A stretch of DNA of 64,000 nucleotides from Opacimonas sp002292215 (lineage in GTDB: Bacteria; Pseudomonadota; Gammaproteobacteria; Enterobacterales; Alteromonadaceae), in NCBI GenBank assembly GCA_943846745.1, contig OX044360.1, positions 2,480,001 to 2,544,000 of the forward strand, written 5' to 3'. The first letter of the stretch is position 1, and every line of letters begins with the position of its first letter. The position numbers were made by a program, and so were the translations under genes. Below are positions 27,213 through 36,041 of the stretch, piece after piece. A model generated the notes under the pieces. It searched no databases. It saw only the letters and a program-made list of their open reading frames with translations, and was not told where the DNA came from.

Positions 27213-27761
27213 ATGATTGAGTTTTTTGAAGCCATTCGCGACTTTACAGAAACTGGTGGCCAAGTACTCTTGGTCATCGGGTTCTTGATCTTCGTGATGT
27301 GGATGCTCATTCTAGAACGTGTGTTATATGTGTTTGTGTCACACAAAGACAACAAACGCAGCGTCTTGGAAGGGTGGCATGCTCGTGATGATAAATCATC
27401 ATGGAACGCGGAACAAATCCGCCAAAAAGCCATTTCACGTTTAATTTTGAATCTCAATGGCAGTATTCCGGTTATCCAGGCCTTGGTGGCCTTGTGTCCA
27501 TTATTAGGATTGATGGGAACGGTTACTGGAATGATTGAGGTCTTTGATGTGATGGCGATATCGGGTTCAGGAAATGCACGTTCAATGGCCGCTGGCGTGT
27601 CGAAAGCAACGATACCCACCATGGCTGGAATGGTGGGCGCATTATCTGGGGTCTTTGCTTCGACGTGGTTAACCCGAATTGTGAAAACTGAACGCATGCA
27701 CTTAGAAGATGCAATCCAAATTGAACGTCCTACCACACAGGCTGAATCAGCTGCGCAGTGA
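27213..27761 (+). CDS. exbB: ExbB-type biopolymer transport protein (TonB2 system)
   Basis: This 182-residue MotA/TolQ/ExbB protein has TM1 near residues 17-40, and TM2/TM3 around LVALCPLLGLMGTVTGMIEVFDVM and TIPTMAGMVGALSGVFAS. It forms the pentameric proton channel with ExbD and drives TonB. It is the short ExbB2 form that accompanies TtpC. It starts 3 nt after ttpC. Confidence 0.94.
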   Translation: MIEFFEAIRDFTETGGQVLLVIGFLIFVMWMLILERVLYVFVSHKDNKRSVLEGWHARDDKSSWNAEQIRQKAISRLILNLNGSIPVIQALVALCPLLGLMGTVTGMIEVFDVMAISGSGNARSMAAGVSKATIPTMAGMVGALSGVFASTWLTRIVKTERMHLEDAIQIERPTTQAESAAQ

Positions 27762-27780
27762 TGATTAAAAAGGTAAGAAT

Positions 27781-28188
27781 ATGAAACAACATTTTCAAAA
27801 TTTAATGGATGAAGAAGAAGCGACAATTGATATGACGCCAATGCTTGATGTGGTATTTATCATGCTGATCTTCTTTATCGTCACCGCTTCATTTGTCAAA
27901 GAAGCAGGTATCGATGTAAACCGGCCTGATGCAGCTACGGCAGTCAAAAAAGACCGCGCGAATATTTTAATCGCGATTAGCGAAACCGGTGAAATTTGGA
28001 TCAACAAGCGTCGCATCGATGCGCGTGCCGTACAAGCCAACATCGAGCGACTGCATGCCGAAAATCCGCAAGGGACCGTGGTGATCCAAGCTGATAAAAA
28101 AGCGACCACTGAGGTCTTGATTAAAGTCATGGATGCATCTCGCTCAGCGGGTGTATACGACGTTTCAATCGCCGCGCAAGAGCCATAA
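27781..28188 (+). CDS. exbD: ExbD-type biopolymer transport protein (TonB2 system)
   Basis: The N-terminal motif TIDMTPMLDVVFIMLIFFIVTASF contains the membrane Asp that carries protons. A periplasmic domain follows (RIDARAVQANIERL, GTVVIQADKKATTEVLIKVMDASRSAGV). Length 135 is standard for ExbD2. It lies 19 nt after exbB, behind an AAGGTAAG ribosome-binding site. Confidence 0.95.
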   Translation: MKQHFQNLMDEEEATIDMTPMLDVVFIMLIFFIVTASFVKEAGIDVNRPDAATAVKKDRANILIAISETGEIWINKRRIDARAVQANIERLHAENPQGTVVIQADKKATTEVLIKVMDASRSAGVYDVSIAAQEP

Positions 28189-28192
28189 ACTG

Positions 28193-28804
28193 ATGATTTC
28201 ACGTTTTATAATTGCTATTTTGGTTTCTGCATTCATTACATTAGGATTATTTTTTGTGATGCAGTCATTAATCAAAAGTGGTGGCAGTGCATTAACCGAA
28301 CCGCCCAGAGGCAGTGTGATGGATTTTGTTCGTGTCAAAAAAGAAGAGTCGGTTGAGAAAAAAGATCGTAAGCCGAAAAAGCCGCCCCAACCAGAAGCGC
28401 CCCCTCCAGAAATGACGTCTCCGCAAATGGACTCGCCGTCACCTGATGCCGATGCAACAGGTATGGATTTTTCCGCGGATGTGGCTACTGATATATCGTT
28501 AGATGGTGGACTATCACTAGACTCTGGTGATGGTGAGTACTTACCTATTGTAAAGGTGGCACCGGTCTATCCACGTCGAGCATTACAGCGCGGTATCGAA
28601 GGGTTTGTCATCGTTGAGTTTACCGTCAGTAAACTAGGCGCTGTAACCAACCCAGTGGTAATTGAAGCGCAACCTGCTGATATTTTTGATCAAGCGGCGT
28701 TAGATGCGGCTAAGAAATTTAAATATAAACCACGTGTTATTAACGGTGAGCCCACTGCGGTTGCCGGTGTGCAAAACCGTATTACCTTCAAGATCGATGG
28801 TTAA
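28193..28804 (+). CDS. tonB: TonB2-type energy transducer
   Basis: It has an N-terminal membrane anchor (about 4-25), a Lys/Pro/Glu-rich spanning region (KPKKPPQPEAPPPE), then the C-terminal TonB domain (YLPIVKVAPVYPRRALQRGIEG; AALDAAKKFKYKPRVING). The 203-residue length is typical of the short TonB2 form. The frame could begin earlier at 28133, but that would overlap exbD by 56 nt and place a hydrophilic stretch before the anchor; MISRF at 28193, 4 nt after the exbD stop, is preferred. It couples the proton motive force to outer-membrane receptors, here presumably the phosphate-locus receptor. Confidence 0.93.
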   Translation: MISRFIIAILVSAFITLGLFFVMQSLIKSGGSALTEPPRGSVMDFVRVKKEESVEKKDRKPKKPPQPEAPPPEMTSPQMDSPSPDADATGMDFSADVATDISLDGGLSLDSGDGEYLPIVKVAPVYPRRALQRGIEGFVIVEFTVSKLGAVTNPVVIEAQPADIFDQAALDAAKKFKYKPRVINGEPTAVAGVQNRITFKIDG

Positions 28805-28825
28805 AGGCATTTTTAAGGAAACCTA

Positions 28826-30169
28826 ATGAAACAGTCTATTACACAATCCTTGTTAGCTTGTTGTTCAGTCATGTTACTAGTTAGTAGTATCTCGTTAGGT
28901 TCGGGGATGATGTTTGCAGCGCAAGCACAAACACCCACTAAAGCGAGTGACAAAGCGACACGCAAAGTTCCAACTTTGCGCGGTAAAGTTTACGAGCAAT
29001 TATCCCGAGCACAGAGTTTTGCCGATAACAATCAAACCACCGAAGCTTTTGCGGCATTAAAAGAAGTAGAAGACAAAATCTCGTCAATGAACAGCTATGA
29101 AATTGCTATGCTATATAATTTTTATGGGTTTATCTATTACAACCTTGAGCAAGCTGATAATGCCTTAGCCGCATTTAAAAAAGTTATTGAGCAAGAGGGG
29201 ATCCCTGAGTCATTTGAGCAAAGTACCTTGTTTACGCTTGCCCAGTTGTCAATGATGCAAGGTCAATACAAGGATTCGATTGATTATTTAAATCGTTGGG
29301 AATCGCTTAACGTAGGAAAAGTCCCAGCCAAAAATTTATTCATCAAAGCCCAAGCTTATTATCAAGACAAACAGTATGAAAAAGCGGGCGAGTTTGTGAG
29401 TCAAGCAGTTGCCAGTAAGGAAGCGGATGGCATGATCCCGGATGAAGGCTGGTTGATCTTGCAACGAGCTATTTTTTATGAGCTCAAGCAAGTTGAAAAA
29501 GTGAAAGATGTCCTAATCAAAATGGTCAAATTATTTAATGAGCCTAAGTACTGGATCCAACTGGGTGGTATTTATGGTGAATTAGGCTTAGAAAATCATC
29601 AATTGGCGGTCATGGAAGCTGCTAGACAACAAGGTTACCTCACCAAAGCATCGGATATCTTTAACATGGTGCAGCTTTATTATTATCACAAAGCACCTTA
29701 TAAATGTGCTGACATAATGCAGCAAGGCATGGCTGAAGGTGTGTTAGAGGAAAATATTCGTAACTTGAAATTTCTAGGTCAATGCTATCAATTAGCTAAA
29801 GAAAATGACAAGGCGGTGCCGGTGATGCGTGCAGCCGCAGAGTTATCCAGTGATGGTGAATTGTATGCCACATTGGCGCAATTATTGTTGAATATTGAAG
29901 ATTATGATAGTGCCATTGCTAACGCTGATTTAGCACTTGCTAAAGGTTCATTACGTAATGAAGGTACTGTGCATTTGGTCTTAGGTATGGCCTACTACAA
30001 CAAACGTGAGTTTGTAAAAGCAATGAATCAATTAGCTGTTGCAGAACAATTCACAGCGTCACGTAAAATGGCTGAACAATGGCAAAAATTTGTTGAGACA
30101 GAAAAACGTAGTTATGATCGTATTCAATCAGATTTAGCCAACGAAAAACTTGTAGCTAAGAGCGAGTAG
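28826..30169 (+). CDS. Exported TPR protein of the TonB2 operon
   Basis: A signal peptide ends around AAQAQ. The rest is helical with several tetratricopeptide repeats, for example YNFYGFIYYNLEQADNALAAFKKVIEQEG, AQAYYQDKQYEKAGEFVSQAV and LVLGMAYYNKREFVKAMNQLAVAEQ. A TPR protein at the end of TonB2 clusters is common in marine gammaproteobacteria. A scaffold role in the periplasm is assumed but not shown. AAGGAAAC precedes the ATG, 21 nt after tonB. Confidence 0.88.
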   Translation: MKQSITQSLLACCSVMLLVSSISLGSGMMFAAQAQTPTKASDKATRKVPTLRGKVYEQLSRAQSFADNNQTTEAFAALKEVEDKISSMNSYEIAMLYNFYGFIYYNLEQADNALAAFKKVIEQEGIPESFEQSTLFTLAQLSMMQGQYKDSIDYLNRWESLNVGKVPAKNLFIKAQAYYQDKQYEKAGEFVSQAVASKEADGMIPDEGWLILQRAIFYELKQVEKVKDVLIKMVKLFNEPKYWIQLGGIYGELGLENHQLAVMEAARQQGYLTKASDIFNMVQLYYYHKAPYKCADIMQQGMAEGVLEENIRNLKFLGQCYQLAKENDKAVPVMRAAAELSSDGELYATLAQLLLNIEDYDSAIANADLALAKGSLRNEGTVHLVLGMAYYNKREFVKAMNQLAVAEQFTASRKMAEQWQKFVETEKRSYDRIQSDLANEKLVAKSE

Positions 30170-30242
30170 TTCGGGTCATCCAGTTGGGGTTCATTTTTTT
30201 GTGTTCTATGCTAATCTTTATTTTTTAAATAAGGATATGCTT

Positions 30243-32558
30243 ATGTCTGACAATAGCAAACCATATAAGAGCCAATGGCCTCTCCTATATCTAATGGACT
30301 CCGAGTTAATTAATAGTAAGTTACTCGGGGTGTTGTTAATATTAGCCATTTCAGGATGTAGCCCGGCAACTTCGACAGACATCAATCAGCATACCGATGC
30401 TCGTTCAGTATCTACCTCATCAACGAGTATTGCCAAACATAGTGACCCTGATATGACCTATCCAACACATCTTGCCAAGCGTTTTCCTCGTCTACCTGAT
30501 ATCGCAGCTACTGCCCCTGTCGCTAGACGTATTGAGCATAGCGAAGTGCATCATGGTCTGACGTTAACTGACCCATATCATTGGCTCAAAGATCAAGGTT
30601 ATCCTGAAGTTAATGATGAGCCGGTACTCGATTATCTCAATGCAGAAAATGATTATTATCAAACATTTTTAGCCTCACATAAACCGCTGGTGGAGACTCT
30701 TTTTGCTGAGTACAAAGGTCGTGTCGATCCGACTGATGTATCGGTACCATTTACTAAACATGGGTATGAGTATCGCTATGAATACCTAGCTGAGGGTGAC
30801 TATCGGACTTTAATCCGCAAAAACCTAGCTAATGGCGGCGAACAGGTTTATCTAGACCAACCCGCACTGGCAAAAGGACAGGATTATTTTGTGCTGGGTG
30901 ATTATGATATTAGTCCTAACAATAATCATATGGCGTATTCTTTGGATACCAAAGGTGATGAGCGGTATACGATTTATTTTAAAGATTTACGGACGGGTAA
31001 AATCAGTGATGTCAAATTTGACAACACCTCAGGTGATGTCTTGTTTGTTAATAATGGTCAAGGGATTGTTTATGGGCAGTTGCACGCTGACCGTTGGGCG
31101 ACTAAATCAATTAATTATTATGATACGGTTACACAGCAAATTACCGTGTTACAAACTGAAGCGAACGATGAGTTTTCTTTGGGTTTCAGCAGCACTTCAG
31201 ATGAGCAATTTTTATTAATCTATTCAGGCACCAATGATGTCACTGAAATCTCAGCTGTGAACCTAGAGGATGTAACTCGGCCAGTGTTTCCGCTTGTTTC
31301 TCGTGAACAAGGATTCAACGCCCAAATCGATCATGCTCACGGGCAATTTTATATATTAACCAATGATACGCATGTTAATTCCCGTTTAGCGGCGGTGTCT
31401 TCTGCGCAGCCCGATTACGCCAAGTGGCAGACGTTGCTTGAAGGGAGTGACACGCAATATTTAAAGTCGCTACAAACGTTTAATTTTGGTGTTGTGTTGC
31501 ACCTGAGTCGTAATGCATTAGAGGCGATAGCAGTTATGCCTTATGATGAGCAACCGATGTATGATGTAGACTTTGCCGAGACCGTATACGATGTGTCTCT
31601 AGGTACCAATCCTGAGTTTGACACGGCGACGTTGCGAGTGAATTACGAATCAATGATCACGCCTATGCAAGTGATTGATATTGATGTTGCAACACAAACC
31701 CAAACTATACGCAAACAACAAGCTATCCCATCTGGATATACGCCAAGTGATTATGTTACAGAACGGATTATGGCACCTGCCCGTGATGGTGCACAGATCC
31801 CCATATCGATTGTATATCATAAATCATTTAAGCCAGACGGCACTGCGCCTCTCTTACTTTATGCTTATGGTGCATATGGAGTCAGTATGTCACCGAATTT
31901 CTCAACGACTCGTTTGAGTCTGCTCGATCGAGGATTTGCTTTTGCGATTGCCCACACACGCGGTGGCGATGAAATGGGGTATCAATGGTATCTCGATGGA
32001 AAAATGGAAAAACGCCAAAATGCGTTTAATGATTTCGTCGATGTGGCACAACATTTAGTGGATAAGCAATATACTCATGCCGGCAATATTTCGATCATGG
32101 GGGCCTCTGCGGGTGGAAAAATGATGGGCGCAGCGATCACAATGGCACCAAATATGTGGCGTTCGGTGATTTTGGATGTGCCTTTTGTCGATGTGCTTAA
32201 TACGATGCTTGATGCCAGTTTACCCTTAACACCACCCGAGTGGAGTGAGTGGGGTAATCCAATTTCCGATAAAACAGCGTTTGAAACGATTTTATCTTAC
32301 TCACCATATGAGCAAATACAAGTTCGTGAATATCCGCCGATGATGGTGACCGGAGGGTTAAACGATCCACGCGTAACCTATTGGGAGCCAGCTAAATGGA
32401 CGGCTAAAATGCGTCATCGTAAAACGGACAAAAACTTATTGGTGATGCGCATGAATATGAGCGCAGGCCATTTTGCTAATTCTGGACGTTATGGTCGTTT
32501 ACTCGACATTGCAGAAGAATATGCGTTTATTTTAACCGCACATGGCATAAACCAATAA
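30243..32558 (+). CDS. Prolyl oligopeptidase family (S9A) lipoprotein
   Basis: This serine peptidase has an N-terminal seven-bladed propeller (about 95-480) and a C-terminal alpha/beta hydrolase. SIMGASAGGKMMGA carries the nucleophile Ser, GGLNDPRVTYWEPAKW the Asp, and SAGHFANSGRYG the His. TRGGDEMGYQWYLDGKMEKRQNAF is typical of oligopeptidase B/S9A. The hydrophobic LLGVLLILAISGC forms a lipobox, although about 30 residues precede it, an unusually long N-region. AAGGA is 7 nt before the chosen ATG; another ATG two codons earlier is too close. It cleaves small peptides after Pro or basic residues; which one is uncertain. It is probably separate from the TonB operon. Confidence 0.9.
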   Translation: MSDNSKPYKSQWPLLYLMDSELINSKLLGVLLILAISGCSPATSTDINQHTDARSVSTSSTSIAKHSDPDMTYPTHLAKRFPRLPDIAATAPVARRIEHSEVHHGLTLTDPYHWLKDQGYPEVNDEPVLDYLNAENDYYQTFLASHKPLVETLFAEYKGRVDPTDVSVPFTKHGYEYRYEYLAEGDYRTLIRKNLANGGEQVYLDQPALAKGQDYFVLGDYDISPNNNHMAYSLDTKGDERYTIYFKDLRTGKISDVKFDNTSGDVLFVNNGQGIVYGQLHADRWATKSINYYDTVTQQITVLQTEANDEFSLGFSSTSDEQFLLIYSGTNDVTEISAVNLEDVTRPVFPLVSREQGFNAQIDHAHGQFYILTNDTHVNSRLAAVSSAQPDYAKWQTLLEGSDTQYLKSLQTFNFGVVLHLSRNALEAIAVMPYDEQPMYDVDFAETVYDVSLGTNPEFDTATLRVNYESMITPMQVIDIDVATQTQTIRKQQAIPSGYTPSDYVTERIMAPARDGAQIPISIVYHKSFKPDGTAPLLLYAYGAYGVSMSPNFSTTRLSLLDRGFAFAIAHTRGGDEMGYQWYLDGKMEKRQNAFNDFVDVAQHLVDKQYTHAGNISIMGASAGGKMMGAAITMAPNMWRSVILDVPFVDVLNTMLDASLPLTPPEWSEWGNPISDKTAFETILSYSPYEQIQVREYPPMMVTGGLNDPRVTYWEPAKWTAKMRHRKTDKNLLVMRMNMSAGHFANSGRYGRLLDIAEEYAFILTAHGINQ

Positions 32559-32652
32559 GATGGTCTATGAGCTAAAATAGCGACAAATTTACTATCTAGT
32601 AACCGACTCAACCTGCCGATACAGCATTATTGATATTCAAAAGCCGATAAAA

Positions 32653-32687
32653 ACTCGCATCAGCCGATTATTGAGACCGATGCGAGT
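32653..32687 (-). terminator. Terminator of the CpxP-like gene
   Basis: ACTCGCATC (32653-32661) and GATGCGAGT (32679-32687) form a 9-bp stem. On the minus strand it is followed by TTTTA, downstream of the CpxP-like gene. On the plus strand no T-run follows. Confidence 0.75.
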
Positions 32688-32746
32688 GGTTGTTATTGCT
32701 CAACCTGAGCGAAACAAAGAATTAAATAGACGAATGCTTAACGCTA

Positions 32747-33559
32747 TTACATGTTGTCTTCAATATCGGCTTTTTTGCCTTTTCTGTCTTTTTTGTCCAT
32801 GTGCTGCTTCATTTTACGCAATTTCTTTTGTTGTTTAGCGTTGAATACTTGCTGAATATCGAATTTGGTTTTAGCACGTAATACACCAATTTCAATTGCT
32901 GTTGGTGCGAATTCGTCTTGCAATGTTTGCCACGCTTGAGTATCAAACTCTGCCGCTTGAATGAGTGAACGCTCCGCCATCTTATGTGTCATCACAGTAC
33001 TGTGATAGGTTTGCATGGCGGTGGTTGCATCATTATGGATTGTCGTTAACTGTGCTAATTGAGCTTCTGTTGCATCGACTTTATTGGCCATGCGTAACAA
33101 TTGTTTAAGACGTTTTTGTTCGCGCTTGAGTGGATCGTGAACTGCATGTCTTGCTGCTTGATTGGCGTTAAATTTTGCTTGTTGTTCCGCAGTTAATACC
33201 GCAAATACAGCCTGTCTGTTTTGTGCGTTAGCGAGCTGATGAGCTTGTCTATTGATAAGTTTACTTTCCACCAATCTACTCGCTGTAGCTGCATCCCACG
33301 TCCCTGTTTGTTTACTTTGACGCATTAACTCTAGTGCTTCATCACGTTCGCCTTTGAACAAAGAACGGCCTTCTTTGGCTTGCTCACGAATGGACTGTAT
33401 GGCTTCTTTTTGGCTGTCCGACAAATTGAGCTCTTGCATTGCAGAGCGTTCATGGTCGCGCTGGTGATCGCGTTGTTGAGATTGTGCTAATACACTTTGC
33501 GTGCCTAAACAAAACAGCAATGTAGTCGCAACGGTAACTATTTTTTTCATATTTGACAT
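32747..33559 (-). CDS. Tandem CpxP/Spy-like periplasmic protein
   Basis: A signal peptide ends at VLA before QSQQR. The mature part is charged, all-helical and rich in Gln, Lys and Met. It contains two stretches like Spy/CpxP helical domains: one at about 38-140 (LNLSDSQKEAIQSIREQAKEG through VLTAEQQAKFNANQA), a second at about 145-255 ending in FNAKQQKKLRKMKQHM. LTAEQQAKF and FNAKQQKKL are forms of the LTxxQ motif. At 270 residues it is about 100 longer than E. coli CpxP or Spy (about 160). It is divergent from cpxRA with a CpxR box between, so it is probably induced by envelope stress and acts as a chaperone or CpxA inhibitor. The start could be at the fourth codon (MKK). Confidence 0.8.
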   Translation of the reverse strand: MSNMKKIVTVATTLLFCLGTQSVLAQSQQRDHQRDHERSAMQELNLSDSQKEAIQSIREQAKEGRSLFKGERDEALELMRQSKQTGTWDAATASRLVESKLINRQAHQLANAQNRQAVFAVLTAEQQAKFNANQAARHAVHDPLKREQKRLKQLLRMANKVDATEAQLAQLTTIHNDATTAMQTYHSTVMTHKMAERSLIQAAEFDTQAWQTLQDEFAPTAIEIGVLRAKTKFDIQQVFNAKQQKKLRKMKQHMDKKDRKGKKADIEDNM

Positions 33560-33637
33560 GGTAGTGTCCTTTAGGTGATTAACAATTTATGACACTTTAA
33601 TCTTAGCAATAGGTTTGCAAAGAAACGCCAATGCAAT

Positions 33638-33653
33638 GTAAAGCTTGTGTAAA
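33638..33653. promoter_or_regulatory. CpxR box between cpxR and the CpxP-like gene
   Basis: GTAAA (33638-33642), 6 nt, GTAAA (33649-33653) matches the CpxR recognition pattern GTAAA-N4-8-GTAAA. A TGC-TAAGAT extended -10 lies on the minus strand at 33600-33605, about 33 nt away, suiting activation of the CpxP-like gene. Autoregulation of cpxRA is also possible. Confidence 0.7.
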
Positions 33654-33747
33654 GATAGCTAAATTGATGTGCTCCACGACGAAAAAACAATATAATTCAG
33701 TTAATTATATAGCACAATGTGACTATGACTTTTGAGCAAGGTGTTTT

Positions 33748-34464
33748 ATGCATAAATTACTAATCATTGACGATGATGTCGCATTAACGGAAATGCTACA
33801 AGAATACTTAGCCCTGCACTCACTTGAAGTGACGGTGTGTAATCACCCTATTACAGGAATAGAAACCCTGCGTGAACAAGCCTTTGATGTGTTGTTACTG
33901 GATGTCATGATGCCCGAAATTGATGGGTTTGAAACCTTACGCCGGATCCGCCAGTTTTCAGGTATACCCGTTATTATGTTAACGGCCAAAGGCGATGATT
34001 TTGATCGTATTTTGGGATTAGAGTTAGGTGCCGATGATTATTTAACTAAACCGTTTAATCATCGTGAATTGGTTGCGCGGATCAAAGCGCTAACACGACG
34101 TTGGGTCGATAAAAGTTTAGTAAATGACAGCTCAGAAGCATCGAATTCCTCGGCACCATTAATGCTAAACGGGATTACCTTAGATGTGACTCAGCATAGC
34201 GTGTTGGTGGCGCAGCAGCCGATTGAGCTAACGGGCACAGAATTACATTTGCTCCATCAGTTGATGTTACAACCAGGTAAAGTTGTGACCAAAGAAGCCT
34301 TAAGCCAAGCAGTATTGGGACGTCGGTTAAGTGCTTTTGACCGCAGCCTAGATATGCATGTGAGCAATATACGCAAAAAACTTGCTCAGCACGATATTAA
34401 TGATGTCATCAAGACAATGCGTGGTACCGGCTATATGTTCATCCTAAAGGATAACGTTGAATGA
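33748..34464 (+). CDS. cpxR: Envelope stress response regulator CpxR
   Basis: OmpR-family regulator of 238 residues. The receiver domain has acidic IDDDVAL, phospho-acceptor Asp52 in VLLLDVMMPEIDG, and the Lys in DDYLTKPFNHRELVARIKALTRR. The wing-helix domain follows after a 15-residue linker (ELTGTELHLLHQL, SAFDRSLDMHVSNIRKKL). GRRLSAFDRSLDMHVSNIRKKL is typical of CpxR. Its stop overlaps cpxA by 4 nt (ATGA). AAGGTG precedes the start. Confidence 0.93.
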   Translation: MHKLLIIDDDVALTEMLQEYLALHSLEVTVCNHPITGIETLREQAFDVLLLDVMMPEIDGFETLRRIRQFSGIPVIMLTAKGDDFDRILGLELGADDYLTKPFNHRELVARIKALTRRWVDKSLVNDSSEASNSSAPLMLNGITLDVTQHSVLVAQQPIELTGTELHLLHQLMLQPGKVVTKEALSQAVLGRRLSAFDRSLDMHVSNIRKKLAQHDINDVIKTMRGTGYMFILKDNVE

Positions 34465-35843
34465 ATTTACGTCAGTTAAACCCGAGCAATAGCTTGTTTG
34501 GTCGGATTTTTATTTGGTTTTGGTTGGCGACGCTAGTCATGCTGGGCAGTGGCGTTTTACTTGCACGGTTGTTAGTGTCGAATGTTTCTTTGGATGAAGT
34601 CGATGAGGTCAAGCTGCAACGCGCAATGGTATATACTGAGCGAATTGAACGCCGCCTCGAGCAAGGTAAAACTATTCAGCAAGCGGTTAATCGTCAGCAA
34701 CTAGGACGCGCGCTTGTTGTGGCATATCCTCAAGGACAAAACCAGCCAATATTGAGTTTTCCGCAACCGTTGTTACGCGATTGGCATGCGTTTAAGTCTT
34801 TATTAGATGAACCAAAAGCGTGGGATATCCGTTTGCATAACAGCAATTTTATTGGTCCGATTGTGATTTCGAGCAATGGACAATCTTACCAAGTTTTTAT
34901 TGGTCGTTTACTCCCACGAGAGCAAGTTAAAGACGACTTTAATGTAGGTATTATCGTGCTTATCGTTGCTTTGATTTTAAGTGCTTTATTTTGTGCAGCC
35001 TTGGTGACGAGTTTGTCCAAACCAATTGGCTCATTACGCCAAGCGACCAAAGAGATTGCCGCTGGCGATTTAGCTTCACGTATCACTGGATTGAGCCATC
35101 GTAAGGATGAAATTGGACAATTAGCCCAAGATTTTAATCAAATGGCGACTCGGGTTCAATCTTTAGTGGATAGTCAGCAACAATTACTGGCTAACGTGTC
35201 ACATGAGCTTCGTTCACCATTAACACGTTTACAATTAGCGGTTGCGTTATTGGATGGGGCTGCTGATGAACAAACAAAAATACAAAACACACAACGTATA
35301 GATAAAGAAATAAAAGCGATCGATAGCTTGATAGGGCAGTTATTAACACTCGCTAAAGTAGAGACTCAAGAAGTGTTAATAGTGGATGAGTATTCCTTAG
35401 TGACATTGCTGCATCCGCTATTGGAAGACGCGACATTTGAAGCCTCGACCATGGGCAAAACCCTCCATGTCAGTTTATTACCAGACGTTGTTATCGGAGC
35501 TCAGCACGAGTTGTTCAATAGTGCGGTGGATAATATCTTGCGAAATGCGCTGCGTTTTGCAGATCACTCCGTGACAATTGACGTACAAATGGCATTACAT
35601 AAAGAGCAACAAGGTGTCAATATTCGCATTTGTGATGACGGAGCAGGAGTCGATGAACAAGCGTTACGACAATTGTTTGAGCCCTTCTATCGCGCGCGCA
35701 ATCAAGTTGCAACGTATAATGGCGCTGGCTTAGGGTTGGCAATAGCTGCCGCAGCGGTCAAACATCATGGTGGGCATATTCGTGCGGAGCAGGCGATACC
35801 TTCAGGCTTATGCATCATAATTTGGTTACCTACACTGCGTTAA
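34461..35843 (+). CDS. cpxA: Envelope stress sensor histidine kinase CpxA
   Basis: TM1 (about 17-38), a periplasmic sensor domain of about 120 residues, TM2 (about 163-184), then HAMP (KPIGSLRQATKEIAAGDLASRI). The dimerisation helix contains His248 in NVSHELRSPLTRLQ. The ATPase has NSAVDNILRNALRFA, ICDDGAGVDE and GAGLGLAIAAAAV. Length 460 compares with 457 for E. coli CpxA. It phosphorylates CpxR in response to misfolded envelope proteins. A strong terminator follows. Confidence 0.92.
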   Translation: MNLRQLNPSNSLFGRIFIWFWLATLVMLGSGVLLARLLVSNVSLDEVDEVKLQRAMVYTERIERRLEQGKTIQQAVNRQQLGRALVVAYPQGQNQPILSFPQPLLRDWHAFKSLLDEPKAWDIRLHNSNFIGPIVISSNGQSYQVFIGRLLPREQVKDDFNVGIIVLIVALILSALFCAALVTSLSKPIGSLRQATKEIAAGDLASRITGLSHRKDEIGQLAQDFNQMATRVQSLVDSQQQLLANVSHELRSPLTRLQLAVALLDGAADEQTKIQNTQRIDKEIKAIDSLIGQLLTLAKVETQEVLIVDEYSLVTLLHPLLEDATFEASTMGKTLHVSLLPDVVIGAQHELFNSAVDNILRNALRFADHSVTIDVQMALHKEQQGVNIRICDDGAGVDEQALRQLFEPFYRARNQVATYNGAGLGLAIAAAAVKHHGGHIRAEQAIPSGLCIIIWLPTLR

Positions 35844-35872
35844 ACTTCAATCAGTCAACTTACTCCCCAACT

Positions 35873-35898
35873 AAAACGACAATCTCAATTGTCGTTTT
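35873..35898 (+). terminator. cpxRA terminator
   Basis: AAAACGACAAT (35873-35883) and ATTGTCGTTTT (35888-35898) form a perfect 11-bp stem with loop CTCA, followed by T. Confidence 0.93.
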
Positions 35899-35919
35899 TC
35901 GTATATATCTCTCTTATAC

Positions 35920-35962
35920 TTAATATTTAGTATATCTCTATTGTGATTAATGTTTAGTATAT
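35920..35962 (+). repeat. Pair of 16-bp direct repeats before the AraC-type gene
   Basis: TTAATATTTAGTATAT (35920-35935) and TTAATGTTTAGTATAT (35947-35962) differ at one base and start 27 bp apart. They lie 80-120 bp upstream of the AraC-type gene. They are probably a binding site, perhaps for that regulator itself. No convincing promoter was placed. Confidence 0.55.
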
Positions 35963-36041
35963 TGGATGAGCACTGGTTTTGATTCAAAAAATAGTTATTG
36001 GATACAATTAAGGTGCCCGTGCATATTATAGAATGCTATAA

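Noticed and set aside
27206..27841. Long minus-strand open frame of 211 codons opposite exbB
   Set aside because: It is the mirror of exbB and the start of exbD, with no protein-like features. Similar long antisense frames opposite rpoD, acnB, surA and fadD were rejected for the same reason.
28133..28192. Earlier start for TonB, inside exbD
   Set aside because: It would overlap exbD by 56 nt and put 20 hydrophilic residues before the membrane anchor; the ATG at 28193 fits the family.
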